From Membranipora membranacea (Eukaryota; Bryozoa; Gymnolaemata; Cheilostomatida; Membraniporidae), in contig OU612069.1 of the NCBI GenBank assembly GCA_914767715.1, forward strand, positions 29,801,079 through 29,865,078: a stretch of DNA of 64,000 nt, in the 5' to 3' direction. Position numbers and translations under genes: made by a program. Every line of letters begins with the position of its first letter. Positions within the stretch are counted from its first letter, which is position 1. A model generated the notes under the pieces. That model did no database searches, was not told the origin of the DNA, and saw only the letters and a program-made list of their open reading frames with translations. This document shows positions 22,774 through 36,300 of this stretch, one piece after another.

Positions 22774-23253
22774 TCAAGCACCATTGTTCAATTTATGAAC
22801 ATTTGATTTTAAAATTTCGGGATCATTGGAAAATATATTTGTGTCGTCGGCAAAGAGAATATATTTAAACATTGGCGCAGATATTACCAAATCATTGATA
22901 AACATTAAAAATAAAATTGGACCTAATACAGATCCCTGAGGAACTCCTATATCGGCCTTTTTCATTGTACTGGAATGATCGTTGATTTTGACAAGTTGTT
23001 TTCTGTTTTCTAAATAAGATTTCAACAAATCACATGCATCATTTGTAAAATTATAAAAAGGCAATTTTTTGATTAAAATATCATGGTTGATGGTATCAAA
23101 AGCCTTGCTGAAGTCTAAAAATATTCCTTGTGTAATTTTACTGTTATCAAAACTGTCGTACAGTTGTTCCATTAGTCTAGATATAGCAGAAGTTGTGATC
23201 CGTTTTTCACGGAATCCAAACTGGCTGTCAATTAAAATATTATAATTTTCCAA
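22774..23253 (-). CDS. LINE reverse transcriptase fragment
   Basis: 160 codons covering RT fingers and palm: QFGFREKRITTSAI, LDFSKAFDTINHD, GVPQGSVLGP and the catalytic FADD. It is the best-preserved part of the element. The open frame ends at 22774 and the thumb continues in the overlapping frame 22777-22379. Confidence 0.9.
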   Translation of the reverse strand: MENYNILIDSQFGFREKRITTSAISRLMEQLYDSFDNSKITQGIFLDFSKAFDTINHDILIKKLPFYNFTNDACDLLKSYLENRKQLVKINDHSSTMKKADIGVPQGSVLGPILFLMFINDLVISAPMFKYILFADDTNIFSNDPEILKSNVHKLNNGA

Positions 23254-23832
23254 ATGAAAACGAAATTGGATAGCTAATACTTTTTCCGCAATTTTGGATA
23301 TTGCAGTTAATATTGATATCGGCCGATTGTTGTTACAGTTAAATTCATCACCTTTTTTATGCAGTGGTCGTACTCTGGTAATTTTCTGGCTATCTGGAAA
23401 TTTGATGTTCGAACAATAAGATTGATCATGTGGGTCAAGATTGGGCTGATAGAATTTTTATGACATTCTCTGTAATGTCGTTTGTAATTTCTAAGAAGTC
23501 AAAATGGTTAATTCTGTCGTATTTAGTATTTCGTATTTCGTATTAAGTATGATAACGGGTCAGCTCCACATTCAGGTAATTTAGCTGCCAAGCCAGAACC
23601 TACACTCGTAAAAAACTTGTTAATACATTCAGCAATTTCATTTCCAGATGTGTACCTTTGTCCATTTGTTTCAATACAGCTTGGTGTTGAAGACTTGTCT
23701 GCTTTTCTGTTTAAAAGCCGATTTACAGAAGCCCATTTCTCATTTTGATTCGATTTTACATTTTCAAATTTAGTTTTGTAAATTTCTATTTTTGCATCTT
23801 TGATGATATTACATGTCAGATTTTTTATCTTA

Positions 23833-24190
23833 AGCTGCCTTTACACATGCGACAAATCGGCTAAAAATAACAACTCAGGCACAGGTCACCGATTTGACTG
23901 ACCGTGTAAACAGTTAATCTGTGTTTAAATCTGTATCGTTCAAAATCGTTCACTTGTGACAATGTCACAAGTGAACGACAAATCTTAACTATTATGAATG
24001 GTTCAGCCAATAATAGCACAGCCAATCAGAGACAAGTTGAGTTAGAAGTTTGTGTTGAAATTGGTTAGGCATGAACAGTGTGTACATAGCGTATCGTTGA
24101 CATGTTGACAGACAACGATTATAGAGCAGATTCATAATCTGTGTCGGAGTTGTTATTATTAGCCGATTTGTCGGACGTGTAAACGCAGCT
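23833..24190. mobile_element. PIF/Harbinger-like MITE nested in the LINE
   Basis: 358 bp with ~47-bp imperfect inverted ends (left agctgcctttacacatgcga, right the complement of agctgcgtttacacgtccga) and a TTA duplication on both sides (23830-23832, 24191-24193). The 3-bp TTA target is the mark of PIF/Harbinger. The centre has another palindrome (cgttcacttgtgac...). No transposase. Confidence 0.8.
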
Positions 24191-25585
24191 TTAGAATATT
24201 TTTGAAGAAGTTTACTGTTGAAAGGCTCATCCTTTAATTTCCGGGCAAGATTTTCTCGCTGTTGAATCAATTTGAAGATTTTGAGCGTCGTCAAAGGCTT
24301 TTTAAAAGTAAATTTATTGCTTAGCTTTTTAGTTTTAGTTGTTGATGACTCAGCTACTAATTTCTGTAGAGTATTTGTAAAAATTTCAAAGGCGCATTTG
24401 GATTACTGCTATTGAGCACTCCCTGCCATACTTCGGGGTCATTAACTTTCTTGTAAAGTGTGTTGGGATCAAGCTTAGTAACTAAAATTTGGTTTGCTTG
24501 GTTTGGCTTCCATGTGTTTGGGAAATCAATGGAGCTAATCACTGGAAAATGGTCAGCTATCATGTCAGTTTGAACTGTACATGACAAAATTTCATTACTG
24601 CTGTTGTTGACCAGAATATGATCTAAAATGCTGTCTTTCGTGCGGCCGCACCGTGTTGGCGACTCAATAATATTAAAGAAGCCATTCATGCTCATAATTC
24701 TCATATAGTCTAGGGTAAAGTTATCAGTTTATTTGAAGGATTTAAGTCAAAATTAAGATCACCAACAACTATAGAGTTGATAGGGAGCGAAGGCAGCTGC
24801 CCCTCCCAATCCACCAGGAAAGCTGCCGGCCCCATCGAAGGGGTGCGATAGCCTGCCAGCACAGAGCAGACTGGGTGGCCAGAACAAGTCATACGAACCA
24901 CCATAGCCTCCGGTCCAGACAACCGAACATCCGTCACACTAGCCCCAACTCCTCTGATACATACATAGCAATTCCACCGCCAGCGCCATGAAACCGAGAT
25001 CTACAAAACACTTTATAGCCATATAGTGAATACTTCTCTAAAAATTCATTTTGTGAAAACCAAGTCTCTGAAATGACAATACATGAAAAATGAACATTGA
25101 GTTGAGCTAGCAGTACTTCAAACAAAGGCATTTTGTTGATTAAACTACGCATATTGATGTGTAAAATTGTTAAGGATCTGGTGCTAAAATTTTTAATAAC
25201 GGTATTCACAGATCCTGGGCTAAGATTTTGAGCATGATTAAAAAAGTCAATGATTTGGTAATTGGTTGGCTTAGCCGTCCTGTTTTGGTGTTGTTACAGG
25301 ATTGAGGTCATTGAGCATGCTTTCCGATGTTATTTTAACAGCATCGGCATCTTGGCTTTGTCTCATGTAGACTTGCCCATGATAAGTCCATGCATATTTC
25401 CAGTTGAGAGCCTTTTTCTGTTTATGGGCTTTATAGAAAAGTTTTTGTTGGGCTGTGGAGAGCATTTCATTAATAAAAATGTTCCGTTCTTCTCTGAAAC
25501 CGATGGTTTTTGTGGTAACCGTTTTCTTTTTGAAATTTTTTCTGGCATTGAACAGCTTTTCCCGAGATGTTGTGTTGTTGAACTT

Positions 25586-26083
25586 TTATAGGATCACTGG
25601 ATGATCTCGTGAAGACTCATTTTTGATCCGGAATGCAGCATCTATATCACTTGGTGAGATGGTAGTGTCCAGGTGACTTGCTAGTGATAGCACAATTTTT
25701 GATGTGCTTTCGTTGCGGCTCTCCGGGATATTAGCTATTAACAGCGCTCGTTGATTTTTATCATTCTCGATTTTATCAACAGTGTGGATGACGGCCTGAG
25801 TTTTTTCTGATTTGTCTTCATTATTAGCTTGGAGTTGTTGTATATGCTTGTTGAGTTCTTCAAACTTTGCTTTTAAATCAGTTACATCTCGGTGTGCATA
25901 TTCTAGTGATGTGACGAAACCTCTGTGATCCGCCTCGATGGCATCCAGGCGAGTGTTGATCTTGCTCACTGCTGTCATTAAGGTGTTGTACTGGTTGTCA
26001 GCTGATCTCTTGTTCTCGTCCATTGTGTCTAGGATTTGTTGCAGCTGCCAGCTGGCCATTATGTATCTCACTGGCTTCTGCAC
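25586..26083 (-). CDS. LINE ORF1 protein (coiled coil)
   Basis: 165 codons open. Heptad-like hydrophobic spacing runs through the first 110 residues (e.g. MTAVSKINTRLDAIEADH, FEELNKHIQQLQAN), then RALLIANIPESRN and DAAFRIKNE resemble the RRM-like part of LINE ORF1 proteins. It probably continued into the frame ending near 25363. It acts, in known elements, by binding element RNA. Confidence 0.7.
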   Translation of the reverse strand: MQKPVRYIMASWQLQQILDTMDENKRSADNQYNTLMTAVSKINTRLDAIEADHRGFVTSLEYAHRDVTDLKAKFEELNKHIQQLQANNEDKSEKTQAVIHTVDKIENDKNQRALLIANIPESRNESTSKIVLSLASHLDTTISPSDIDAAFRIKNESSRDHPVIL

Positions 26084-26159
26084 TTATGTCTTATCTTTAC
26101 CACGAGTAGCAAACTCCGATGTAATGGAATTAATCATAAGTCAGCACGCTAGGTATTGA

Positions 26160-27500
26160 TGTACACTTACCCTCAGAGGGGCAGTTCACGGTATCGCTAC
26201 CAGTTCTCTGCCCCTAGATGCTGTGCTGAGCCTCTTCAACTATAAATCTCCAAAATTATCGCCAACAGTTAGGTGATTTTCTGAACAGTACAGTGTAAAC
26301 TTAGACAGGATATTATATGAGGCATTAGCATTGATGCATGTAATTCATGAGTTGCCCTTCAAAACAAAAGTAACCCTGTTCACATGAGCTCTGTGAAAAT
26401 CAGAGGTTGAGGGTCTATTGATATCTATCCGAGCTTTTGTCTTACAACATATCGCATGAGGATTCATGTACCCATTGCCAACAACTGGTAAATAAAATGT
26501 ATGTTACCTTGATGTAGTAGATAGTGAGGTACCAAGATAACAACTGCTGAGATAAAGTGATTTATGAGCATGAGTCAGATCAGAGAGGGTTACATTTGAT
26601 ATATATCCCAATCTACCTGCCAAAATATTTTATCGTGATGCCCTTTTCAAATGTTATGGTAGTTGTCTCATTGTATCCAGGATGTCTATTAAAAATCACA
26701 CATACTTAGTCAAATTCATGATCATCAAAACTTTTACCCGGCTTTCATAAACAACAAAGAAACATGTCAGCCAAAGAATTTAAAAGCTAAGTCTTGTCAG
26801 TTTCTCAAGAAAATAATCAAAGTTGAGTGAAATATCTACCTTGTTTACCAGTCAATATAAAGTTAAGAAGCCAACTGTAGTTTATGAAGACTTTTTTACT
26901 AGTGAACAGAATATGCAGAGACCACAAACTAGTCACCGAGATAATGTTCATATTTATGCAGGTCTTCAATGCGCCTCTAGTTTATTATTGTTTTCTTGTT
27001 ATAGGCTGAAATGTGTTAAACTTATTAAAACAAACCCCCATCTTTATCATTGACCAGTCATGTTGCATTACAACAAAAATGTGTATTTTAGTTTGGTCAT
27101 TTCACACAATTGGGAAGCTGAAGAATGTTGAAACAGGAAATAAAATTTGCTTTTAGGTATAAAATTTTTATAAAACACCAGTTTTAGGCTTAAATGATTA
27201 ACCTTATTAAGACAAACCACCATCTTCATCATCGACTTACCGTGATGCATTGCTGAAATCGATAAAAGTATGTATTTCAGTTTCACACTTCACATAAATG
27301 GGTAGCAGAAAAACGATAAAAAATAAATACTAAAATGTACAAAACTACCAAGAAATTTGTTCATAAAAAAACTGAAAAACGAAACTGAGGCTTGCAATTC
27401 CTGTCTGATGCTGAAATCGAATGACTGTCTTGCATATAGTCTGATGATTGATATTGTATTTGTATTATCTTTAGTTGTCACACCTGATTCTCTCATCACT
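26160..27500. other. Non-coding, downstream of the minus-strand ROCO gene
   Basis: No supported gene on either strand. It holds two similar pieces (caccatcttcatc/cccatctttatc context at 27020-27060 and 27215-27255), suggesting a small old duplication. Confidence 0.35.
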
Positions 27501-27502
27501 GT

Positions 27503-30370
27503 CTAATCCGAATCTTGGTGCGCTAATAAAATCTCATAAATTTTCTCCCGGGGAACATATTGATTGGCCTTCTCCCCAAACTGATAGAAAAGCATATGAG
27601 CCTCATCAGCAGTAGGTAAAACTAAATCCTGGGAGTCTGAACCGATATTAGCGGGTGGAGCTATAGTCTGAATGGCGATTTGAGCTGTGGGGAACTTGTA
27701 CGACTGAGGAAGATGTTGCATGATGTACCTCTCAAAACAGTCAGAGATATTATCTGCTCTGTGGGGTGGACGGCCATTCAAGCATGGTGGTGTCTCGCAG
27801 ACTGCACATGTCTCACCAGAATAATGAGCATTTCTTGATTGTCGAACAATTTCATCTATAGTTAAAAAGTTCATTGATGCGTAGCTTTTAAGAGAGCTTT
27901 CCTTGACACGATGAGACTCAAATAGGACCATCTCTTGGTTGAATTTCTTCTTGCATATTGAATTTGACTTTGCATTACATAGTGGAGTATGCTTATCTGG
28001 GTGGTTGATAAGATCATGCTGAACATGTGGCGCGACGCCTTTTACTTTCTTCCTTGCACTTTTCTTTGAGTAGTTTGATTTCAGTATTTGAGAAAATCGC
28101 TGGCTGTCAGGGATCTTCTTGGTGGTGAGCGTGAGAGAGGTTAGAGCATCTTTATAATCCAATCTTACAGGAAGCCCTATGCTGTTAGTCTTACCGACAG
28201 CTATCAGAATGCGGCGTGTAGAATTGACACCCCAGCCCTCCCTATACTGGATTATTGGCTTACTATGACCACCATTTTTTCCTATGACCTTAGTTGTTGA
28301 TGTTGTGTTTTGTGCAGATCTTTCCTCTTGACCTGGTTCTATTTCTCCACTGGCAGCAGTTGGTCTCTTCACACTTTCCAATCTCGAAGAAACATGGAAC
28401 TTGCACAAAAATACTGACTCAGTGCATGTCTGACTGTCACTTCCTGTGTCATCTATGTCTATGAAGCGAGACAAGTTATCGTCATAATCCTGTCCTTGAG
28501 GATCAAGTGAAGCGTGCGTCGATTGGATTTGATCGAATTGCGATTGAGAAAGCTGAAAAAAATTAACAGAATATAGTTCACATCAAATTTTGTGAGTTGT
28601 GAGTAAAAAAGTCTGTCTTGTCTTTGTTAGACTGATATAAGCCATGACACAGTAATTTGATTTGTTGCTCCTAGTGGACATTCCAAACCAGCCTAACAAA
28701 GAACACCTTAATACAAAAATAAAATTACTAGCGCATATTGAGATTTGTATTTATTATGGTATATCATGTATGAGACATTCTCTGAGTGCAACCAATCTTC
28801 TCAGGGCTTATCATATCATGTAACATTTTCCAACCAACCTTCTCATTTTCCTTTGAAGTATTGAAGATGGATATAGGGATGAACTCAGTGGGTGTCTTGT
28901 CACATCCGGCCCTCACTGAAATTCCCGCAGAGCCAAAGCAGACTGAGAGATAATCATCCCTGGAGAGATGAAATACCTCAGGTTGCGGTGCATGAGGCCA
29001 CAGGGTAGATTGTAGATCTATTCCCTCACACTCATCAAACTCTGTCGGCCCAGCTGCGATTTTGTGACATATATGGGCCAGTGAGACAAGCCATTGTCCC
29101 TCAATGCCAACTTCGCTGAAGAAATATCGCTGTCCTGTTTGAAAACGCACCAATCCTTTATGAAAGACCACCAATGTGTTAGTATCACATTGTCTATTCT
29201 CTCTCTGGAATCCGCTGACAAATATGACAGCAGTGATGACGTTGTCTACTTGACCCTTATTGTCGTGCAGCTTCCTCAGCTTCTTTGTCACCTCACTTAG
29301 TTGTTGATGCATCTTCATCCGCTTGTTCATGAGCAGCGACTAAAAAAAGGAGAAATCTATGTAATTTGAATGTTTGCAGCATAATACATCAGAAAACTCT
29401 TCAAAGATTTTCAATTTGATATCACAGTAACAAAACATGATTAAAAGAGAGCATGCTGCATGTACTTAAGGTAACATTTCACAATGTAAAGCTTACCTCA
29501 ACAATCGGGTCGCCGTAGTAACTAGGACCGTCAGATGAGAGTGCTTTGTTCTTGGATGGACTCTCCGGTTTGCCAACAATAAGCTTCAAATCCTTGTGCC
29601 TGTAGAAATATGCTTCTTTTCCAGTCCCTTTGACTGATTCCACAGTTGGTGAGATGATCTCATTTCGGTCACATGTGAAGTAGCACATCTCCTCACTATC
29701 ACTCTCATCATTGCCATCAGCTGATGGTGGTTTGAACGCAGGCGGGCTAGCCATCACCAGGTACTTTGGATTATTCTTGATCATTGCAGTCAGCTCTTTT
29801 TTCTGTATATGTTCAAGAGATTTCTCATTATGTTCCACAATAAACTCATGCAGGAGGTCGTTGAAAACAATATGGGTGCTTGCTGTTTGGCTTCCAATTT
29901 CCGCAGAGAAATTCTCACTGATAGACCCAGCAACAAGATGAAACAAAGACTCACATGTTGACTTAGATCTCATCCACACTATTGTGACGACTGAGTAATC
30001 ATCAGGATTATCTAGGTCTGAGATCTCTTTCTGTACGTCTGACTCCATCTTGTGATACTGAAAATAAAGAGACATTATCAGCAACTGTACTTCTGATTGG
30101 TCACTGCGGTGTCAGTTACATTGTGAAATTCCACATCAAACAGAAGTTCAATGATTATTTATTTATTAACTCAATCAGCAAGCAAACCATACCCACCTCT
30201 CCGGGTATCATGTCACTGAGTTTGTCTTCAGAGGGATTATCTGTGTCAGTCTGGGCTGAACTCGGTTTGCTGATTAATGTCAATTCTTCATCTTGAATCT
30301 CTGTTTCTGTTTCCGGTTCATCTGATGAAGAACAAAACATGTTGTTGAAAGACATATATTTCTCAATGCA
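27503..30370 (-). CDS. C-terminal extension of unknown function
   Basis: Four exons (30370-30197, 30057-29497, 29339-28839, 28552-27503), all phase 0, about 761 residues. I recognise no family. Visible: acidic/Ser-Thr-rich exon 13 (SSSDEPETETEIQDEELT); exon 14 with a possible folded segment (YSVVTIVWMRSKSTCESLFH) and an acidic patch; exon 15 with two strand-rich blocks (ITAVIFVSGFQRE, DDYLSVCFGSAGISVRAGC); exon 16 with basic runs (KKSARKKVKG) and a Cys cluster CAVCETPPCLNG. Stop TAG at 27503. The donor at 28839 is preferred over the read-through stop at 28764 because phase and a good acceptor at 28552 fit. Confidence 0.6.
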
Positions 30371-33300
30371 CTGCTTGATATAAACAATTAGTCTCTTTAA
30401 AATACTTTATGAGAATATCTACATTCATCTACAAGATAAGTTAGTGCTTCCCATTGAACTGTGTACAAATTTGAGAAGCTACATCGCAAACATTGACCCT
30501 GACAAACAAAAGCCTTCTAGTCACTTTTGAAATCATGATGACCATCAACGTGGCTGCATATTTGGTAAAGTGTTCAAATGCAAAGGAGGTTATATTATGA
30601 TATTATATATTATATTAATGATAATAGCAGCATAATTGAATTCCCCTCGATACCTTAAGTTCTGAGAGGAAGAGATAGATCTATAGCTGAGACAAGTGAG
30701 TGCTATCTAGATATTACCTGAGAGGCACCTAATCTTTGTGCTATCAGCATTTCCTGTTTCATTAGATGGCTGACTTCCAGATTGACACTGAGATCACATT
30801 TGCCAAGATAAAGCTGCCAGCCACCAGTAAAAAGACATGTATTCTTAGGCATTTGGTCTACTTGAGCTTTGAAGTGCTCAGACGGAGGGAGGGTGTATCT
30901 GATTTCATCGGATCTCTCAGCACTGTACATACTCACAGCCTCCCTGATCTGTTAATAGAATCCAAACCAATTTTATGCTGCTGATGAAACCAGAATCTAT
31001 CAGACAGCTGAATCCTAACCACCCTTCTAATCTTTATAAGAAAAGCTCTCCCCCAGCTGTCTCTGCTCCTGGGTGGTGGAGAGATTACAAGATTGAAGGG
31101 GGTCTGGAACAATCAAATCAAAGCAAAGCAAACGTTGAAAGCTACTCAGTGGGACTTGAACCTACACCTTCTTCACCATGCTCGCCTGGCAGTGAATCGG
31201 AGACACGCTTACTCAGACCCCTTGTATGAATCTTTTTAGCAGATTTTCACGTTTGTCAGCATGTTTTCCATGCTTTCACATGTCTTTCCATGAGTCAGTA
31301 ATTTCAGTTAATTAATATTAGGCAATATTTTATGAGAAGAATGTAAGGGAAAAAACTGCTTTACACATGATGATTATATTTAGAAGTTGATATCGAATCA
31401 TTTAACATAATGTGTTCAGATCATTTCTGAACTAAACAACTCTTACAGAATTTGCAAAAGCTTGCAAGAGTTAGTAGAACTTACAATATTACTCATAGTC
31501 ACCATATCGTACCGGTCAGCCATTTTATATAGTGTTAGGGCCACAGCTCTTATAAACGGTGATCCTAAAACTGGACTCCTTGCTGAAGCAAAACCTGCAA
31601 ATGAAAGACATCTGTCGATCATTAACGTTAGTGCTCTTATCATGATGAATTGGTTCAGGTAACGGCAGTGCTGGGGCACCATTAAGGGACTGATGAATCT
31701 TAATATTTTCATTATAATATACCAATCGATCAAAATGTATGTAAAGGATAGTAAGAATGTGGTTATGCGATGAGTTTAGATTCTACTGCAATTCAACAGT
31801 ACTTCTGAGTTATTCTCTAATTCAATTTTGTACACCAAGGTTATTACATCATTTCCTCTTGTTTTTTACTGAGTCTGAGGATATTGATTGGATCACATTA
31901 TATAAAATTCTGTTGATTCCTGACATGGCACTCACCATCAAAGCCTGATTGCATTATCAATAGATCTGGAACTGATATCTCGAGTTCGACCGGTTGTTGT
32001 GACTGCTGAGGATGAGAGAACACAGCAGGTGGTTCATTCTCAGCAGCTGATTGGTTGACTCTTTCTGTATGACCCTCACTGGTGGAGCTTTGTGGGGTGA
32101 CTATCTGTTGTTCTGGCCCATCATCAAGCATTTTCTCAACTTTCTCTGCACAATAGAAATCATAAAATTAGAATTATGATAATTTGAATTGATTACCCAG
32201 AATCGAGAATGAATTGTTACAATAAAACAAATTTGAGAAGACAATACAATTACAGGTTATATTTAGGCCTACGGTTTTAATACTCTTAGTTATTGAATAA
32301 AGCGCGTTTATTATTCCACATAATCATTTTATATTATATAATATTGTATATATATCTGATTTATTGAGGCTTCATTGCAATCCCTTACCTCCAGAGGAAG
32401 CCTGAATTATCACAAGCTTTGGTTTGCCTTTCATAGCTGGGAAATTAAGAGGTGATAGCAGGTCATATAGATCAGTCAGTTTGATGTGTTTGTTATCACA
32501 GCCTAGTACACTACCCTCATCTCCATGACTTGTCACGACTAGGACAAACATGCCGTAGTTCTCGTGTATCGATCTGCCTGTGTTCTCATCTATTAGCTGT
32601 GTTTCAGCATAAATAGCATCAACGATATCCTAAAAAGAATTAATGTAGGCATTAGTATACCGTATGGGACTCATAATATTCTAGTAATTGAACATTGTAT
32701 TGTGATGTCGGTAACGGCGACCAATACCACTCCTTACCTGTATGGTGTTGTCTATACTATGTACTACTAGATGAATACCGTAAGGTCGCATATTGTAACC
32801 ACGCGGCTTGTTGGTGAACAGGCCTGGATCAATTTAGGAAACAAAACACAGATTTTAGCCATGTCACACCAGCAAGCCCACTGTCACTAGCCGGCCAGGC
32901 AATAAAATGATCAAGAGATGTGCACACTATATGTTACATGCTAATGCCCTCCCACCACACTGCACGGACCTGACCACAGCCCACAGCTGTCCTACAAAAC
33001 ATTATGATACATTTCTGTCTGTCATAACGATAAGAAGTTGCATCAACTGGTGGGGAAGAAGAATGCTGATTGGTTAACTATTTGTCAGATCGTTTCTTAT
33101 TGGATGATAATTTTATGTAGTTGTAACGAGGTAACAAGGTCATACATTGAGCTCAACAATTTTATATGTCTCTTCTGAGGTCGGATATTGTTAATAAAAA
33201 TAAGAGATATATAGTCGCTGCTAGCTTGTTACAACTGAGTTAGTATGTATGTTCACTCAATAGCCACCTGCCTATAGAATTTGGAAACAATGCCCTTATT

Positions 33301-36300
33301 ATAATCGCGGTATGCTTGACTAAGTTTTAACCACTCATGCACATTAACCACGCGGCTACAATAAGCGACCTTACAGTAGAAGTGCACTGCTGTAGACATG
33401 TGCCCAGTGTTTTTGGGACTGGCCTGTTTAGCAAAGTGTCAAAAGACCACAACGCAATTTATCAGTAGGCGATGCAGTTGTTCATTCCAAAACGACTGAC
33501 AAAATGCAAAGACTCACGGCCCTGGATCTCAAAACAGCCACACCAATTAATAAAAAAGTAGAAACATTGTACTGTAAATGCAAAAGAAAGGGCACAACAC
33601 ATCTAGAGAACCGTTACAATACCTACCGCCATGTTGTCCAGAAAATGCTACAGAAGCAACATGCTGAGTATTTCAATAAACTATTCACTGACCAAGAGAA
33701 GTCCCCGGAAGAACTTTCTAAGCACTTCTGTACCTATATCAAACATAAGTATTCTGGCAACATGTCATCTGTGGGATGACTGAAGAAAGACAAACAACTG
33801 GTGACAACCCTTTAAGAAAGGGCTGAAATTCTGAACAACCAATTTGTATCTGTCTTCTCAAAGCCCTCAGAAGGAGGATATTATCATGCCTTAACACTCA
33901 ATTCCACCATGAGTGACATTGTCATAGGCAGGAATGGAGTTCACAAACAACTACAAACTCTCAACCAATACAAGCCCTCAGGTTTAGACGGTATCAGCCC
34001 AAGAGTCTTGAAAATCTAGCGGAAATCATGGCTGACCCACTCACCACCCTATCCCAGAACTCACTGGACAGTGGCAGTGTCCCTGAAGATTGGAAAAAGG
34101 CTGTGGTATGCTCCATCTACAAGAGGGGAGGGAAGACCACAGCAGCCAATTATCGACCTGTAAGCCTTACCTGTATATGCAGTAAGATGATGGAACACAT
34201 CATTACCAGCCAGCTTAGGACATTCGCAGAAGACAATAACATCTAACCAGCATGCGTTTCGCAGAGACCATAGCTGTGAAAGTCAACTAATTGAGCTGAT
34301 AAGCATTATCACCGAAAAACTTGACAAAGGCGAGGAGACAGAAACGTGTGTTTTGGACTTCAGTAGAGCTTTTGATAGTCAAAGTCAACCACACCAAGCT
34401 GCTTTACCAACTCGCATCATACAGCGTCAACTACCAACTCGTGTCTTGGATCGGCGACTTCCCCGGAGGGCGTAGCCATAATGCAGTGATCAATGGTGAA
34501 AGCTCCTCAGAAGCACATTGTGTTCACTAGACAACGTCAACCTACAAAAAGAAGCTACACCTGCACGGCACTGAAATCCTGAAAGCACAGCACATCAAGT
34601 ATCTAGGAGTTAAACTTGACCTGGAATCTCGATATCTCCATATCGATCATGTGGTTGCTAAGGGAAAGTCCACTCTCGGATTCATATTATGTAGAAACAT
34701 ACCCACAGGCTGCGAGGCAATCGAGAACACAGCAGCGTACAAGCAGCTGGTCCGGCCAGTCCTAGAATATGCCTCCGAAGTCTGGGACCCAGCAGCTGAC
34801 TCTGCTACCAACCCCAATCGAAGATGTGCAGAGAAGAGCAGCCCTGTTCATCTGCGGTATACGGCGCACCAACAGGGAAACCAGCACAACCTGGATTGAT
34901 CGAGAAACTGTCGCTTCAACCCCTCTCACACAGACGGAGGGATAGCCATATCAAAATCTTTAGTCGATACCATCACTCCAACAAAGGCGTCATCAACAAC
35001 TACATCCAAACAGCCAGCGTTTCATCAGCTAGGAGACAGGAGGAGCAGTACTTTATACCTATGTCAAACAGAAGCGAGAATGTTTTCATCCAGGACTGGA
35101 ATGCCCTACCCACTGGTAACTCATTTCTTGTCCCCGTGTGTATAACCCCTAAAAGCTGTTCAATTATCAAAATTGTTGCTGATTGGAAATGTTAACCGAC
35201 ATACAAGAAAAAAAAGTTTCTCAAGTCACAGCAGACGCTGGCACTGGAAACTAGACTCATCAAGGAATAAATCAAGGTACAAATCAAGGTACAGATCAAC
35301 ATCACAATGATATATTCAGTTACCAGATTATACTGACAACAATGATTGCAGACAAGGCCCCAAATGTATGGTCGGAATGTGGAAGGCAAAATTAGATCAG
35401 TTTTGGGTTTTTTGAAGTGTACATGGAAAGAAAGTGAAATGAATAAATTTAACTGCTATTTGGAAGAAAAAAAAGTTTTGTATTCCCTGATTACCCCCCT
35501 AAAAACTGAGCAACTTACTGCGTGTTCACCAGAATGGATTACCGGGCTTTTAACCTCCAGCCACAAATAGCACTCATTCAGGGTAAGGAAGAAGGGCAAT
35601 CTGTCTGCAACTTGCCCATCACAATCAAACCACCAGTACAGCCAATCACATCACAGTTTGGTACAAAACAGTTCAAATCGACAACTATTCTATATCAAGT
35701 TGCACAATAAAGCATAGCAACAGATTTAATGATACAAAGTCTGATATGCCATATTATACCTTAGCGTTGTAGTTCTTGTGTTCTCCTGCTGTGACGAAGC
35801 TCAGACTATCCAGTACTCGTTTCATGTTTTTATAGTCATGTTCCGATCCGTGTCTCATGAGGTCATTTCCTGTCTGTTCATCAGTCACCTGGTACATGTT
35901 AGATAATATCAAGGCTCTGCCTCGCGGCTCTGTCATCTTGTATACCTGTAAGAGTAAAACACAGAGATCTACATAAATAACTGTTCTAAACTGTGCAATC
36001 AAATGACAATCTGTGACTTCAGTCTGAAAAGTAACATACTTTATATTAGTATAATCTCATTAAAGGGGATAATGAGAATAAAAATCAATCTACATTAATG
36101 TGTAAACTGTAAAGCATCAACAGCTGCTCATCACAGAAACTTTGCTGAAATTAATCAAGCATGTACCAAGGTGGGATGCAAAAAATATAGGAGGGGTAAA
36201 CAAAATGAAATGCAGTGAAGAGTTGATATACCTCATACAGTGCCTGTGTTGGCTCAGTAACCTGATCTCCACCCTCAGGACAGATATCAGCAGGTGAATT

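Larger units (their letters stand above)
22205..26085 (-). mobile_element. Non-LTR retrotransposon (ORF1, EN, RT), decayed
   Basis: Read on the minus strand. ORF1 26083-25586 is a coiled-coil protein followed by an RNA-binding-like segment (ALLIANIPESRNEST), typical of LINE ORF1. The endonuclease starts at 25209 (ILHINMRSLINK, ISETWFSQ), continues 24937-24710 (VVGDLNFDLNPSN) and 24704-24357 (DSILDHILVNN, ADHFPVISS). Reverse transcriptase 23253-22774 has FLDFSKAFDTINHDIL, GVPQGSVLGPILFLMFINDL and LFADDTNIF. 22777-22209 is the thumb and C-terminus. The order and motifs fit the CR1/Jockey group. Several frame breaks and a nested MITE (23833-24190) make it inactive. Confidence 0.9.

Noticed and set aside
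28764-28838. Read-through end of the ROCO gene at the TGA/TAG near 28764
   Set aside because: Donor at 28839 joins in phase 0 to a 350-codon exon with a good acceptor at 28552, which explains more sequence.
32807-32823. Acceptor at 32823 for caspase exon 7
   Set aside because: It has a better-looking consensus but leaves the exon out of phase with 35760; the acceptor at 32806 keeps phase 0. Left as uncertain.
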